Below, piece by piece: positions 1 through 6,133 of a stretch of DNA of 36,567 bases. The stretch is from positions 1-36,567 of the IMG/VR virus record IMGVR_UViG_3300047476_000714; one strand, written 5' to 3'. The stretch is from a virus. Made by a program: the position numbers and the translations under genes. The notes under the pieces are model-generated. The model was not told the origin of the DNA. It was given only the letters and a program-made list of their open reading frames with translations, and made no database searches. Within the stretch, counting starts at the first letter, position 1, and the number at the start of each line of letters is the position of its first letter.

Positions 1-1
1 T

Positions 2-511
2 AAGTGTGCATCTGACACAGCTATGTTCTCTATGACCGACTCTTATGTCAAGCGTATCACAGCACGTAAACGCGACGTTAGACCAACACACTTTGGTAAA
101 ACGTGCACAGTAGACCTCGAAGTCAAGGTTACTACCGATCGTCCTAAGATCGATGCCTTTGTTGATGGTCGATTCATGTATAAAAACGGTGAATCGATGC
201 AGTTCAAAATGGCAACAAACAAACCCACAAAAGTTTACATGTTTCACATCGAAGGTAAGAAAGCTACCATGATGTGGCCTACTTTCGTCGGTACAAACAA
301 CAATGTTACCAATGAGTTGACAGTACCAACTCAAGGTTATAAGATGATTGCTCGTGCAAGTAAATTTGACGAGTCCATAGTATTCGTGTTCTCAAATGAA
401 GACTTAAACTTCATGCGTGACTACGATGTGAATGATCTGAATGCGAAGTTGCTTTCCATTCCGATCGCTGATAGACGAATTGTTCGTCGCAACCTTGTTA
501 TTGAACAGTAA
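2..511 (+). CDS. DUF4384-like protein, 5' end outside window
   Basis: The frame is open to the window edge (codons from base 2), so the gene probably starts upstream; the first ATG is at 23. The middle has the pattern of DUF4384 domains of bacterial surface lipoproteins: a beta stretch KVYMFHIEGK, then MMWPTFVGTNNNV, then a second strand region ELTVPTQGYKMIARA and FVFSN. In bacteria this domain is often encoded beside LPP20-type lipoproteins and CsgG-like secretion proteins, and the next gene here, 11 bases on, is LPP20-like. The two are probably co-transcribed. Family assignment is by pattern only. Confidence 0.7.
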   Translation, partial: KCASDTAMFSMTDSYVKRITARKRDVRPTHFGKTCTVDLEVKVTTDRPKIDAFVDGRFMYKNGESMQFKMATNKPTKVYMFHIEGKKATMMWPTFVGTNNNVTNELTVPTQGYKMIARASKFDESIVFVFSNEDLNFMRDYDVNDLNAKLLSIPIADRRIVRRNLVIEQ

Positions 512-522
512 GGAACTATATT

Positions 523-1275
523 ATGAAAAAGGTTATTTTAGCAGCAACGATTGCCGCAGCACTAACAGGTTGTGGCACTACATCTACATCGTCTAACTCC
601 ATGTTTGGACCATCAGAATGGCGTCAAGGTTCTGATAATGTGGATACTTCAATTGCACCTGCATGGTTCACTGAGTATCGCACTAAGGATGACACAAACA
701 TCTTTGCAGTGTCGACAGAATATTCTACTGACCTTCAGTTTGCTATCGACAAAGCTAACTTAAGTGCTAAGCGTCAAATCGCTGCACAGATGGACAGCAC
801 GATCAGCAGCATGATGAAAGACTATGCAACAGAATCTGGCTCAGCGACAAATGCTGACGTCATGAGAGAAGTTGAACGTGTTACTCGTCAGGTAACAGCA
901 CAAGCACAAATCATTGGCTTCAAACGTGATCGCTTCGAGATTAAGCGAGAAGGTAAAGGTTATCGTGTTTACAGTCGCATGATCTTCCCGTATGACGACT
1001 CAAACAAGATCTTAGCTGAAACCATTCGTCGTAACAAGATGTTAAAACTTCAGTTCGAGAAGTCAGAAGCATATCGTGAATTAGATCATCATACAGGCAC
1101 TCCATCGTATGAACCTAAGCAGACAAAACAGCAACCAACAGAACAGAAAAAGTCACTTTCTGAACGAGCAAATGAGCTTCCCCATCATACCATAAGTGAT
1201 CCGGTCGTAAAAAAGCAGGTTGAAGATGCAATTGCACGTGGAGATGCAGTTATCATGACCCAGACTATCAGGTGA
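523..1275 (+). CDS. LPP20-like outer-membrane lipoprotein
   Basis: A 250-residue protein with a clear lipoprotein signal: MKK, a hydrophobic core, then the lipobox LTGC at residues 14-17. The mature part (WFTEYRTKDDTNIFAVSTEYSTDLQFAIDKA, split here only as a reading guide by its W, F and A residues) resembles LPP20 family lipoproteins, which share a 'VGxxxxxSxQxAxxxAxxxAR' type helix; here AIDKANLSAKRQIAAQM is the equivalent. The C-terminal third is Gln/Lys-rich and probably disordered. It would be acylated and held in the outer membrane of the infected cell. RBS AAGGAACTATATT precedes the ATG. A DUF4384-like gene lies just upstream. Confidence 0.75.
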   Translation: MKKVILAATIAAALTGCGTTSTSSNSMFGPSEWRQGSDNVDTSIAPAWFTEYRTKDDTNIFAVSTEYSTDLQFAIDKANLSAKRQIAAQMDSTISSMMKDYATESGSATNADVMREVERVTRQVTAQAQIIGFKRDRFEIKREGKGYRVYSRMIFPYDDSNKILAETIRRNKMLKLQFEKSEAYRELDHHTGTPSYEPKQTKQQPTEQKKSLSERANELPHHTISDPVVKKQVEDAIARGDAVIMTQTIR

Positions 1276-1321
1276 GATCTGGTGCACGGACAGGGGCTGG
1301 AGTATTAGAACTTAGGGCCTA

Positions 1322-1350
1322 TGTACAAATGACAAGAAATGTGGTATAAT
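1322..1350 (+). promoter_or_regulatory. sigma-70-type promoter
   Basis: TGTACA at 1322-1327, 17-bp spacer, TATAAT at 1345-1350 preceded by TGTGG. It drives the three-gene run 1385-2461. One of about 14 near-identical promoters in the window. Confidence 0.8.
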
Positions 1351-1384
1351 ATAACCTGGAAAATGAAACTTTGCGAGTTATATA

Positions 1385-1633
1385 ATGGCTATAGACGTAA
1401 TACAGGAAACTAAGGAACAAGTAGAGCAAGTGACACAAACCATTACGAAAGTAGATGGTTGGTCACAAGCTTTCGACGACATCATTCATTATGATTTTAG
1501 TGGATTTTCTACTCTAATCGTAGTGTTGCTTATCGTAGTCTTAATCAAACCTATCCTTTTCTTCTTGCGTTTTGCTATCGCAGGTGTCATTGTGTTTATG
1601 TTCGTTAAATATTTCTTATACTATGCAAACTGA
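1385..1633 (+). CDS. small membrane protein, unknown
   Basis: An 82-residue protein. Residues 1-35 are polar and amphipathic; residues 38-80 hold two closely spaced hydrophobic segments (LIVVLLIVVLIKPILFFL and FAIAGVIVFMFVKYF). This suggests a bitopic or hairpin inner-membrane protein. The stop overlaps the next gene's start by 11 bases, implying translational coupling. No family recognised. Confidence 0.7.
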   Translation: MAIDVIQETKEQVEQVTQTITKVDGWSQAFDDIIHYDFSGFSTLIVVLLIVVLIKPILFFLRFAIAGVIVFMFVKYFLYYAN

Positions 1634-2177
1634 TCCAAATTCAAAATTCATTCTCGATAAACTTGGCGAGATCAATCTCTATACAACTTATCGTGTGGAT
1701 CAAGCATTTGTTGACCAACGCGAAAAGAAGATTAAGTCATACAGAGACAACAATGGCAAAAAGCGTACTGATGAAGAACGCCGATTGGATATTGACTGCG
1801 AATTTATCGACGAGATGGTAAAACAATCTGGCAAAGATTATATCCTTGAGTCTTCAGAATCTCGCAAGCATGACTTTCGTTTTCGCAAAGATCCAGAAGG
1901 TGTGATTTGGTGTGTCGACAACAAGATCGTACACGAAGACATCTTTTGGTTGCATCAAAATAAGTACATGCAATATTTAGAATCGTACAACCAAGGCAAA
2001 TTGCATTACTTTGCATTTTGGAAGTTTATGGATCGTCCAGCAAAAGCTTTAAAGGTTGGTGATAAACCAGAATTTTTGTTGCTATCAGTTATTCCTGCTG
2101 GAACACTGCTGCACAAGATGTGTAATCCTCGTGAAATGACAAAAGACAAGGAGAAATTTAAAGTATGCGTGGTGTAG
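1623..2177 (+). CDS. hypothetical protein
   Basis: 184 residues from the ATG at 1623 (MQTDPNSKF), which overlaps the previous stop in the sequence ATGCAAACTGA. The frame is open upstream to 1572, but the coupled start is more likely. The protein is charged, with many Lys, Asp and aromatic residues and no signal or membrane segment. It ends at TAG, a stop used by only about five genes here. A suppressor tRNA (CUA) is encoded at 9750; read-through would add about 60 residues out of frame with the next gene. Function unknown. Confidence 0.7.
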   Translation: MQTDPNSKFILDKLGEINLYTTYRVDQAFVDQREKKIKSYRDNNGKKRTDEERRLDIDCEFIDEMVKQSGKDYILESSESRKHDFRFRKDPEGVIWCVDNKIVHEDIFWLHQNKYMQYLESYNQGKLHYFAFWKFMDRPAKALKVGDKPEFLLLSVIPAGTLLHKMCNPREMTKDKEKFKVCVV

Positions 2178-2461
2178 ATCGTTACTTACTTCGTAAAGAT
2201 ATTGCTGAAGAATTACACGATTGGGTATTCTTCAGTGGATCAAGTGACAAAGTCTATGGCTTTAAGAAAGTCACTGATGGCAAAGATTCGTACTACGAAG
2301 TGCCATTTATATCTGACTTCATTAAAGGTTTTATTATGGTCGATACTCCTCGTAGTATCAGTTTGATGGCAAAACGTTGCGACGGAAAAGAATTCAACAA
2401 GCGTTTTCGTACAGCAGACGATGCTAAAACGTTTTTGACACACAACTGTATGCGTTATTAA
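2165..2461 (+). CDS. hypothetical protein
   Basis: 98 residues, start overlapping the previous stop by 13 bases; RBS AAGGAG lies about ten bases upstream (2149-2154). Mixed alpha/beta composition with a repeated 'FRTADDAKTFLTHN' type tail. No domain recognised. Last gene of the 1385-2461 run. Confidence 0.65.
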   Translation: MRGVDRYLLRKDIAEELHDWVFFSGSSDKVYGFKKVTDGKDSYYEVPFISDFIKGFIMVDTPRSISLMAKRCDGKEFNKRFRTADDAKTFLTHNCMRY

Positions 2462-2496
2462 TTTTATTGATAATGATCATTAATATTATTATTTCT

Positions 2497-2524
2497 TTGC
2501 ATAAGCGCTTTTCGCATATATAAT
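2497..2524 (+). promoter_or_regulatory. promoter of the ahpC-ahpD operon
   Basis: TTGCAT at 2497-2502, 16-bp spacer, TATAAT at 2519-2524, inside the string CATATATAAT. It differs from the TGTACA family, so the peroxide genes may be timed differently. Confidence 0.55.
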
Positions 2525-2572
2525 TCTAGATTAACAAAATTAATCAACTACACATTTCAATAAAGGAAAATT

Positions 2573-3109
2573 ATGAAGACCGTTGGAGACAAATTAGAAA
2601 AGTTCGTTGTAACTGGTGTAAATCCTGGTAGCGACAAGTTCTTCGATATCACTGAAGAATCATTTGCTGGTAAGTGGAAGATCATCGTATATTACCCTAA
2701 GGATTTTACATTCGTATGTCCTACAGAGATCGTAGCATACGACAAGTTATTCCAAGACTTTGCAGATCGCGATGCAGTTCTATTGACTGGTAGCACAGAC
2801 AATGAATTCTGTAAACTTGCATGGCAAAATGCTCATGAAGATCTAAAGAAGATCAAACATATTCAGTTCGCAGATACTCAGCGTGATTGGGATAAGTCAT
2901 TGATCGAACAGTTGGGTGTGTTCTATGCTCCTGCTGGTGCAGCTCTTCGTGCTACATTCATCGTTGATCCAGATAATGTCATTCAACATGTGACTGTAAA
3001 CAACTTAAACGTTGGTCGTTCACCTGAAGAAACACTACGTATCCTTGATGCGTTACAAACAGGCGAACTATGTGCATGTAACCGTACAGTTGGTGGAGAA
3101 ACTCTATAA
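2573..3109 (+). CDS. ahpC: AhpC-type 2-Cys peroxiredoxin
   Basis: 178 residues, full length. It reduces hydrogen peroxide and organic peroxides. The peroxidatic site is FTFVCPTEI with Cys49, with Thr46 and Arg126 (ALRATF) completing the usual triad. The C-terminal GELCACN motif (Cys167, Cys169) matches the three-Cys actinobacterial-type AhpC, which is recycled by AhpD rather than AhpF. The next gene, overlapping by one base, is AhpD, so substrate and reductant are co-encoded. RBS AAAGGAAAA. No residue needed for activity is missing. Peroxiredoxins are unusual in phages; the enzyme may protect the infected cell or particle from oxidative damage (inference). Confidence 0.95.
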   Translation: MKTVGDKLEKFVVTGVNPGSDKFFDITEESFAGKWKIIVYYPKDFTFVCPTEIVAYDKLFQDFADRDAVLLTGSTDNEFCKLAWQNAHEDLKKIKHIQFADTQRDWDKSLIEQLGVFYAPAGAALRATFIVDPDNVIQHVTVNNLNVGRSPEETLRILDALQTGELCACNRTVGGETL

Positions 3110-3615
3110 TGGCATTCAACGACACTATCAAAGGTGCGTTGCCAGAATACGCAAAGGATACTAAGCTAAATTTAGATGCTGTCCTTTTGCGTAGCACACT
3201 AGATCCTGATGTTGCCATTGGTTGTGCTGTAGCAGCATTAGCGGCAACAGGTAATGGTAAAGTGTTGAGTATTCTATTGGCTGATGCACCTGTACATGCA
3301 GAGTCTGCGATGACTGCTGCAAGTATTATGGCACAAAACAACGTATGGTATCCGTATGTTGAGATGGCAGATGATGAGAGTCTAAAAGGTTTGCCTGCAC
3401 AGTTGCGCATGAATGCTATCGCATCACACGGTGGAACAACTAAAGCAAACTTCGAAGCATTTAGTCTTGCTGCATCAATTGTTGGTAAGTGTCACTTCTG
3501 CGTGAAGGCACACTATGATACATTAAAAGCAGAAGGTTATAGTGTTGAACAACTTCGCGATATTGGTCGCATCGCATCTGTGATGAACTCTGTCGCAAAA
3601 GTTTTAAATAGTTGA
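3109..3615 (+). CDS. ahpD: AhpD-type alkylhydroperoxidase
   Basis: 168 residues, the usual length. AhpD is a CxxC protein that passes electrons from lipoylated dehydrogenase subunits to AhpC. The active site is complete: KCHFCVKAHYDTL with Cys128, Cys131 and His135, and Glu116 in KANFEAF acting as proton relay. The N terminus (ALPEYAKDTKLNL) is also typical. ATG overlaps the ahpC stop (TAATG), so the pair is translationally coupled. Ends with TGA just before a spacer with a second promoter-like box. Confidence 0.95.
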   Translation: MAFNDTIKGALPEYAKDTKLNLDAVLLRSTLDPDVAIGCAVAALAATGNGKVLSILLADAPVHAESAMTAASIMAQNNVWYPYVEMADDESLKGLPAQLRMNAIASHGGTTKANFEAFSLAASIVGKCHFCVKAHYDTLKAEGYSVEQLRDIGRIASVMNSVAKVLNS

Positions 3616-3657
3616 AAAAAACTCTCACTTGAGAAGAAAATTTGTATATATAAATCT

Positions 3658-3786
3658 ATGAACAAAATATTTACATCCCAAAAACCTAGAATGACGTTTA
3701 GTCAGGTAGCGTTACGCCCTGAGCACACATCACTATGGTCAATGGGCTATGACTGCGCGAATATCGGCGGAGGTAGCGGGGATTGA
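3658..3786 (+). CDS. possible 42-residue protein
   Basis: ATG at 3658 opens MNKIFTSQKPRMTF and ends ANIGGGSGD at TGA 3786. A TATATAAA box ends three bases before the ATG, which would give a leaderless or nearly leaderless message; no good RBS is seen. A terminator follows at 3815. Alternatively the stretch is a short non-coding RNA running from the box to the terminator. No family recognised. Confidence 0.35.
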   Translation: MNKIFTSQKPRMTFSQVALRPEHTSLWSMGYDCANIGGGSGD

Positions 3787-3814
3787 GTAAGTAAGTTCAA
3801 CTAGATTTTACTCA

Positions 3815-3847
3815 AAGCCTCGGACCTAAAAAACCCGAGGCTTTTTT
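3815..3847 (+). terminator. intrinsic terminator
   Basis: AGCCTCGG and CCGAGGCT arms (GC-rich, 8-9 bp) around a short A-rich loop, followed by TTTTTT. It separates the ahpC-ahpD region from the tRNA control region. Confidence 0.85.
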
Positions 3848-3867
3848 CTTATCTGAAACAAAAGTAT

Positions 3868-3890
3868 TAGTCTACTAAAACGGTAGACTA
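3868..3890. repeat. 23-bp palindrome copy 1 (operator-like)
   Basis: Arms TAGTCTAC and GTAGACTA, 8 bp, perfect, around seven bases. It ends three bases before the TGTACA -35 box at 3894. An exact copy is at 3958 and a diverged one at 35065 in the same position relative to a promoter. Probably a repressor or activator site. Confidence 0.7.
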
Positions 3891-3893
3891 CTA

Positions 3894-3922
3894 TGTACAA
3901 AACCCAAAATTCAGGGTATAAT
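3894..3922 (+). promoter_or_regulatory. sigma-70-type promoter
   Basis: TGTACA 3894-3899, 17-bp spacer, TATAAT 3917-3922. It sits between the two palindromes; its transcript starts about 30 bases before palindrome 2. Confidence 0.75.
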
Positions 3923-3957
3923 GAATGAAATTCAGCAACAATGTATGATGCTGCTGA

Positions 3958-3980
3958 TAGTCTACTAAAACGGTAGACTA
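3958..3980. repeat. 23-bp palindrome copy 2 (operator-like)
   Basis: Identical to copy 1 at 3868-3890. It lies 12 bases before the -35 box of the promoter in front of the tRNA array. Confidence 0.7.
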
Positions 3981-3992
3981 TTAAAGATAGCA

Positions 3993-4021
3993 TGTACAAA
4001 GTTCAAAAGATGTGGTACAAT
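3993..4021 (+). promoter_or_regulatory. promoter of the tRNA array
   Basis: TGTACA 3993-3998, 17-bp spacer, TACAAT 4016-4021 after TGTGG. The first tRNA begins 20 bases later. Confidence 0.75.
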
Positions 4022-4040
4022 TACTCATCTTAAAAATTGT

Positions 4041-4114
4041 AGGGCTATAGTGTAGCGGTAACACAGTTGACTTTGACTCAACTATCGTAGGTTCGAATCC
4101 TGCTAGCCCCGCCA
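4041..4114 (+). tRNA. tRNA-Gln(UUG)
   Basis: Loop CTTTGAC gives anticodon UUG. T loop TTCGAAT, encoded GCCA end. The first acceptor pair is A1.C72, a weak pair as expected for Gln tRNAs. Confidence 0.9.
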
Positions 4115-4143
4115 AAGTATTTGAAAATAGTTTGAAAAAACTA

Positions 4144-4172
4144 TGTACAAAGCAAAACGGTTGTGGTATAAT
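4144..4172 (+). promoter_or_regulatory. sigma-70-type promoter
   Basis: TGTACA 4144-4149, 17-bp spacer, TATAAT 4167-4172 after TGTGG. It lies upstream of tRNA-Ser(UGA), with about 50 bases of leader. Confidence 0.8.
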
Positions 4173-4227
4173 CATACCTCAATCAGATCGCAAGATCACA
4201 TGTTCTTTAACAATTTGTAGCAATTTT

Positions 4228-4317
4228 GGAAGCGTGGCAGAGCCCGGTTTATTGCACCTGTCTTGAAAACAGACGATCCGAAAGGGTCCGTGAGTTCGAA
4301 TCTCACCGCTTCCACCA
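4228..4317 (+). tRNA. tRNA-Ser(UGA)
   Basis: GGAAGCG/CGCTTCC acceptor, loop CTTGAAA, long variable arm as in Ser, ACCA end. The last A also starts the inverted repeat of the next spacer element. Confidence 0.93.
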
Positions 4318-4421
4318 TATTTAAGTACATCAAAGGCTGATGCGCGCGGCCGATGTTGCGGAAACAGCTTCACCATTGGTGGGGTTGACAGGTTCAATTC
4401 CTGTACGGTGTACTTAAATAT
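4317..4421 (+). other. folded tRNA-like spacer element closed by a 15-bp stem
   Basis: ATATTTAAGTACATC (4317-4331) pairs with GGTGTACTTAAATAT (4407-4421), with one G-U. The arms abut the CCA of tRNA-Ser(UGA) and the first base of tRNA-Ser(GCU). Inside is a good T-arm, ACAGG/CCTGT around TTCAATT (4388-4404), but no usable anticodon arm and no CCA. It may be a decayed tRNA or a spacer that folds away between two tRNAs. Confidence 0.5.
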
Positions 4422-4511
4422 GGTGAATTGGCAGAGAGGCTTATTGCGTTTGTTTGCTAAACAAAAAATCCTTCACGGGGTTCATAGGTTCGAATCCTAT
4501 ATTCACCACCA
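4422..4511 (+). tRNA. tRNA-Ser(GCU)
   Basis: GGTGAAT/ATTCACC acceptor, anticodon loop TTGCTAA, long variable arm, ACCA end. It starts at the base after the spacer stem. Confidence 0.93.
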
Positions 4512-4516
4512 AATTT

Positions 4517-4591
4517 GGGCTGCTAGTATAGGGGGAATTACACTGGCTTTGCACGTCAGTAATCGGAGTTCGAGTCTCCGGCGGTCCACCA
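4517..4591 (+). tRNA. tRNA-Ala(UGC)
   Basis: Acceptor GGGCTGC/GCGGTCC contains the G3-U70 pair that marks alanine tRNAs. Anticodon loop TTTGCAC. ACCA encoded. Confidence 0.93.
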
Positions 4592-4598
4592 AATTTAT

Positions 4599-4672
4599 AT
4601 CTCCGTAGTGTAATGGCAGCATACGAGTCTCCAAAACTCTTGGTCGCGGTTCGAGTCCGTGCGGGGATGCCA
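4599..4672 (+). tRNA. tRNA-Trp(CCA)
   Basis: Acceptor ATCTCCG/CGGGGAT, loop CTCCAAA gives CCA, discriminator G, CCA end encoded. Confidence 0.9.
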
Positions 4673-4677
4673 AATAT

Positions 4678-4751
4678 CAGGGTGTAGGATAATGGTAGTC
4701 GACGAGTCTTGGATACTCGAGGAGCAAGTTCGATTCTTGCCTCCCTGACCA
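4678..4751 (+). tRNA. tRNA-Pro(UGG), copy 1
   Basis: Acceptor CAGGGTG/CTCCCTG with one T-T mismatch, stem CGAGT/ACTCG, loop CTTGGAT. A second, more canonical Pro(UGG) gene is at 6882. Confidence 0.88.
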
Positions 4752-4762
4752 TAATATAATGT

Positions 4763-4840
4763 GCCCTCGTGGACAAATTGGTAAAGTCGGCTCTCTCAAA
4801 AGGAGCAGTTCTCTCAGTTCGAATCTGAGCGAGGGTACCA
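4763..4840 (+). tRNA. tRNA-Leu(CAA), short variable region
   Basis: Stem GCTCT/GGAGC, loop CTCAAAA gives CAA. The D-arm (GGACAAATTGGTAAAGTC) is Leu-like, but the variable region has only about six bases instead of a long arm. Confidence 0.85.
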
Positions 4841-4848
4841 AAGAATAT

Positions 4849-4926
4849 GCACCGATGGCCGAGCGGTCCAAGGCAACTGATTGCAAACCAGTAAAATCGC
4901 AAGTTCAAATCTTGCTCGGTGCTCCA
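4849..4926 (+). tRNA. tRNA-Cys(GCA)
   Basis: GCACCGA/TCGGTGC acceptor, loop TTGCAAA, discriminator U as required for Cys, CCA encoded. Top of the anticodon stem has an A.C mismatch. Confidence 0.9.
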
Positions 4927-4932
4927 AATAAT

Positions 4933-5008
4933 GCGGCTATAGTCTAATGGATAAGGCAACGGTCTTCTACACCGTAAGATGTGGGTTCGACTCCTGCTAG
5001 CCGCGCCA
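4933..5008 (+). tRNA. tRNA-Arg(UCU)
   Basis: GCGGCTA/TAGCCGC acceptor, stem ACGGT/ACCGT, loop CTTCTAC, discriminator G, CCA encoded. Confidence 0.93.
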
Positions 5009-5016
5009 AATGACTA

Positions 5017-5045
5017 TGTACAACATACAAAAAGTATGGTATAAT
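5017..5045 (+). promoter_or_regulatory. sigma-70-type promoter inside the tRNA array
   Basis: TGTACA 5017-5022, 17-bp spacer, TATAAT 5040-5045. It drives tRNA-Leu(UAA) and the genes after it. Confidence 0.8.
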
Positions 5046-5062
5046 AGATGTAAGAATAAAAT

Positions 5063-5139
5063 GCGGATGTGACGGAATTGGTATACGTATCAGACTTAAA
5101 ATCTGAGTTCTGAGGGTTCGAGTCCCTCCCTCCGCACCA
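5063..5139 (+). tRNA. tRNA-Leu(UAA), short variable region
   Basis: Stem TCAGA/TCTGA, loop CTTAAAA. Only five bases (GTTCT) lie between anticodon stem and T stem, so the Leu long arm is missing, as in Leu(CAA) at 4763. Confidence 0.88.
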
Positions 5140-5145
5140 ATCAAT

Positions 5146-5220
5146 ACTCGGTTAGATTATCGGTTAGATCAACGGCCTTTCAAGTCGTAGAGACGGGTTC
5201 AATTCCCGTACCGAGTACCA
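5146..5220 (+). tRNA. tRNA-Glu(UUC)
   Basis: ACTCGGT/ACCGAGT acceptor, stem ACGGC/GTCGT, loop CTTTCAA, T loop TTCAATT, ACCA encoded. Confidence 0.92.
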
Positions 5221-5346
5221 AACGTTGCTGGTAACAGCGTCATCTTCTTCGAGATGTAAAACATGAAGAACGTTATTCAGTTTGATAGATGAAACTGACG
5301 TAGGAGTATCACGTAAAGGGGCTCAGATTTTGGTAGTATCTAAAGC
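5221..5346 (+). other. spacer with several hairpins, no gene seen
   Basis: Hairpins include GCTG-gtaa-CAGC, CATCT/AGATG and CAGTTT/AAACTG. No tRNA consensus or credible ORF. Confidence 0.4.
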
Positions 5347-5437
5347 AACTACTGCTGTTAATTGTACGGTTCAGCACAACATAAACCGACTTCGCCTCGC
5401 TTAAGGTGACTGTAAGTATACTTGCAGTAGTTGACCA
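5347..5437 (+). other. tRNA-like element ending in ACCA
   Basis: CAACTAC pairs with GTAGTTG, followed by ACCA; the pairing extends to 10 bp. A D-arm-like hairpin (CTG/CAG with a GG-containing loop) follows the 5' acceptor, and a TGTAA/TTGCA hairpin precedes the 3' acceptor with a six-base loop in place of TTCRANT. The best anticodon reading (UCG) needs a mismatch and a pyrimidine at 37. Probably a decayed or highly divergent tRNA. Confidence 0.35.
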
Positions 5438-5449
5438 AACATAGCTTAT

Positions 5450-5523
5450 ACTCTCATAGCTCAAAAGTAGAGCACTGGGCTGATAACCTAGAGACAAAGG
5501 AGCGTTACCTTTTGAGAGTACCA
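5450..5523 (+). tRNA. tRNA-Ile(GAU), odd T loop
   Basis: ACTCTCA/TGAGAGT acceptor, stem CTGGG/CCTAG, loop CTGATAA. The T loop reads AGCGTTA rather than TTCRANT, closed by AAAGG/CCTTT. Confidence 0.85.
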
Positions 5524-5726
5524 TTAATTAGTGTTGTTGTGGAAAAATTCAGTGTTCACTTGAATAATGCACTCTCACTGACAGCTCTGTGTGCACGCAC
5601 CTGTTACGAGTTACGCTAAGACGAAAGTGGAATAAACTATCGACGGATAGCCCATACAAGTTTTAGGTGGTAAAAGCAAACGACAATAGGGTTATTGTTG
5701 TCCATAACATAGCAACACTAATTAAT
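5523..5726 (+). ncRNA. folded ~200-nt spacer RNA between tRNA-Ile and tRNA-Asp
   Basis: Closed by a perfect 14-bp stem, ATTAATTAGTGTTG (5523-5536) with CAACACTAATTAAT (5713-5726), and a second 7-bp stem, TTGTGGA/TCCATAA. The arms touch the A of the tRNA-Ile CCA and the base before tRNA-Asp. Inside are hairpins ATTCA-GTG/CAC-TGAAT, CTATC-gacg-GATAG and ACAATA-gggt-TATTGT. No credible ORF. It matches no RNA family I recognise. Confidence 0.55.
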
Positions 5727-5805
5727 GGTACGTTAGCATAGTCTGGCTTAATGCACTTGCTTGTCACGCAAGAGATCAGGGGTTCAAATCCCCTACGTAT
5801 CGCCA
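5727..5805 (+). tRNA. tRNA-Asp(GUC)
   Basis: GGTACGT/ACGTATC acceptor, stem CTTGC/GCAAG, loop TTGTCAC, discriminator G, CCA encoded. Starts right after the spacer stem. Confidence 0.92.
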
Positions 5806-5814
5806 GTTTTCAAT

Positions 5815-5885
5815 CGCGGGGAGTCAGGGTAGAGGAGAGTCTCATAAGCTTATCCTAGAAGGTTCGAGTCCTTCCCCCGCAACCA
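5815..5885 (+). tRNA. initiator-like tRNA-fMet(CAU)
   Basis: Acceptor CGCGGGG with CCCCGCA leaves the C1.A72 mismatch that marks bacterial initiators, and the CCCCGCAACCA end matches bacterial fMet tRNAs. Loop CTCATAA. The anticodon stem lacks the usual three G-C pairs, and the D-arm is short (71 nt total), so initiator function is inferred. Confidence 0.75.
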
Positions 5886-5887
5886 GT

Positions 5888-5953
5888 TTTGTTGTTAAGG
5901 TGTGTCGCGTAGCGATAAACTTTAAGTAGAGATCTTAACGACAAATTTTTTAT
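5888..5953 (+). terminator. terminator-like hairpin between tRNAs
   Basis: 14-bp stem (5888-5901 with 5932-5945, two G-U pairs) around a 30-base loop with its own TCGC/GCGA hairpin, followed by TTTTTT. It could stop transcription or just separate tRNA-fMet from tRNA-Asn. Confidence 0.5.
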
Positions 5954-6031
5954 TGTGCTCGAGCAAGCAAGGTGTATGCGCCTGACTGTTAATCAGGAAT
6001 GAGCTAGGTTCGATCCCTAGGAGCACAGCCA
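5954..6031 (+). tRNA. tRNA-Asn(GUU)
   Basis: TGTGCTC/GAGCACA acceptor, stem CCTGA/TCAGG, loop CTGTTAA, discriminator G, CCA encoded. Confidence 0.93.
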
Positions 6032-6037
6032 GTTTAT

Positions 6038-6127
6038 GGGTAAGAGGCGAATATGGTTAGTGTCGCGGCGGACTGTAAATCCGTTACTTAGGAACCGTTG
6101 GGGGTTCGAATCCCTCCTTACTCACCA
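6038..6127 (+). tRNA. tRNA-Tyr(GUA)
   Basis: GGGTAAG/CTTACTC acceptor, loop CTGTAAA, long variable arm as in bacterial Tyr tRNAs, ACCA encoded. Confidence 0.93.
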
Positions 6128-6133
6128 ATTAAT

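Noticed and set aside
5360-5372. GTACGGTTC, as at the end of group II intron domain V
   Set aside because: The pairing partner GAGCCGTAC is absent and there is no reverse transcriptase or intron ends.
5523-5726. 6S RNA
   Set aside because: Length and closing stem fit, but there is no central bubble with the -10-like open-complex sequence that defines 6S RNA.
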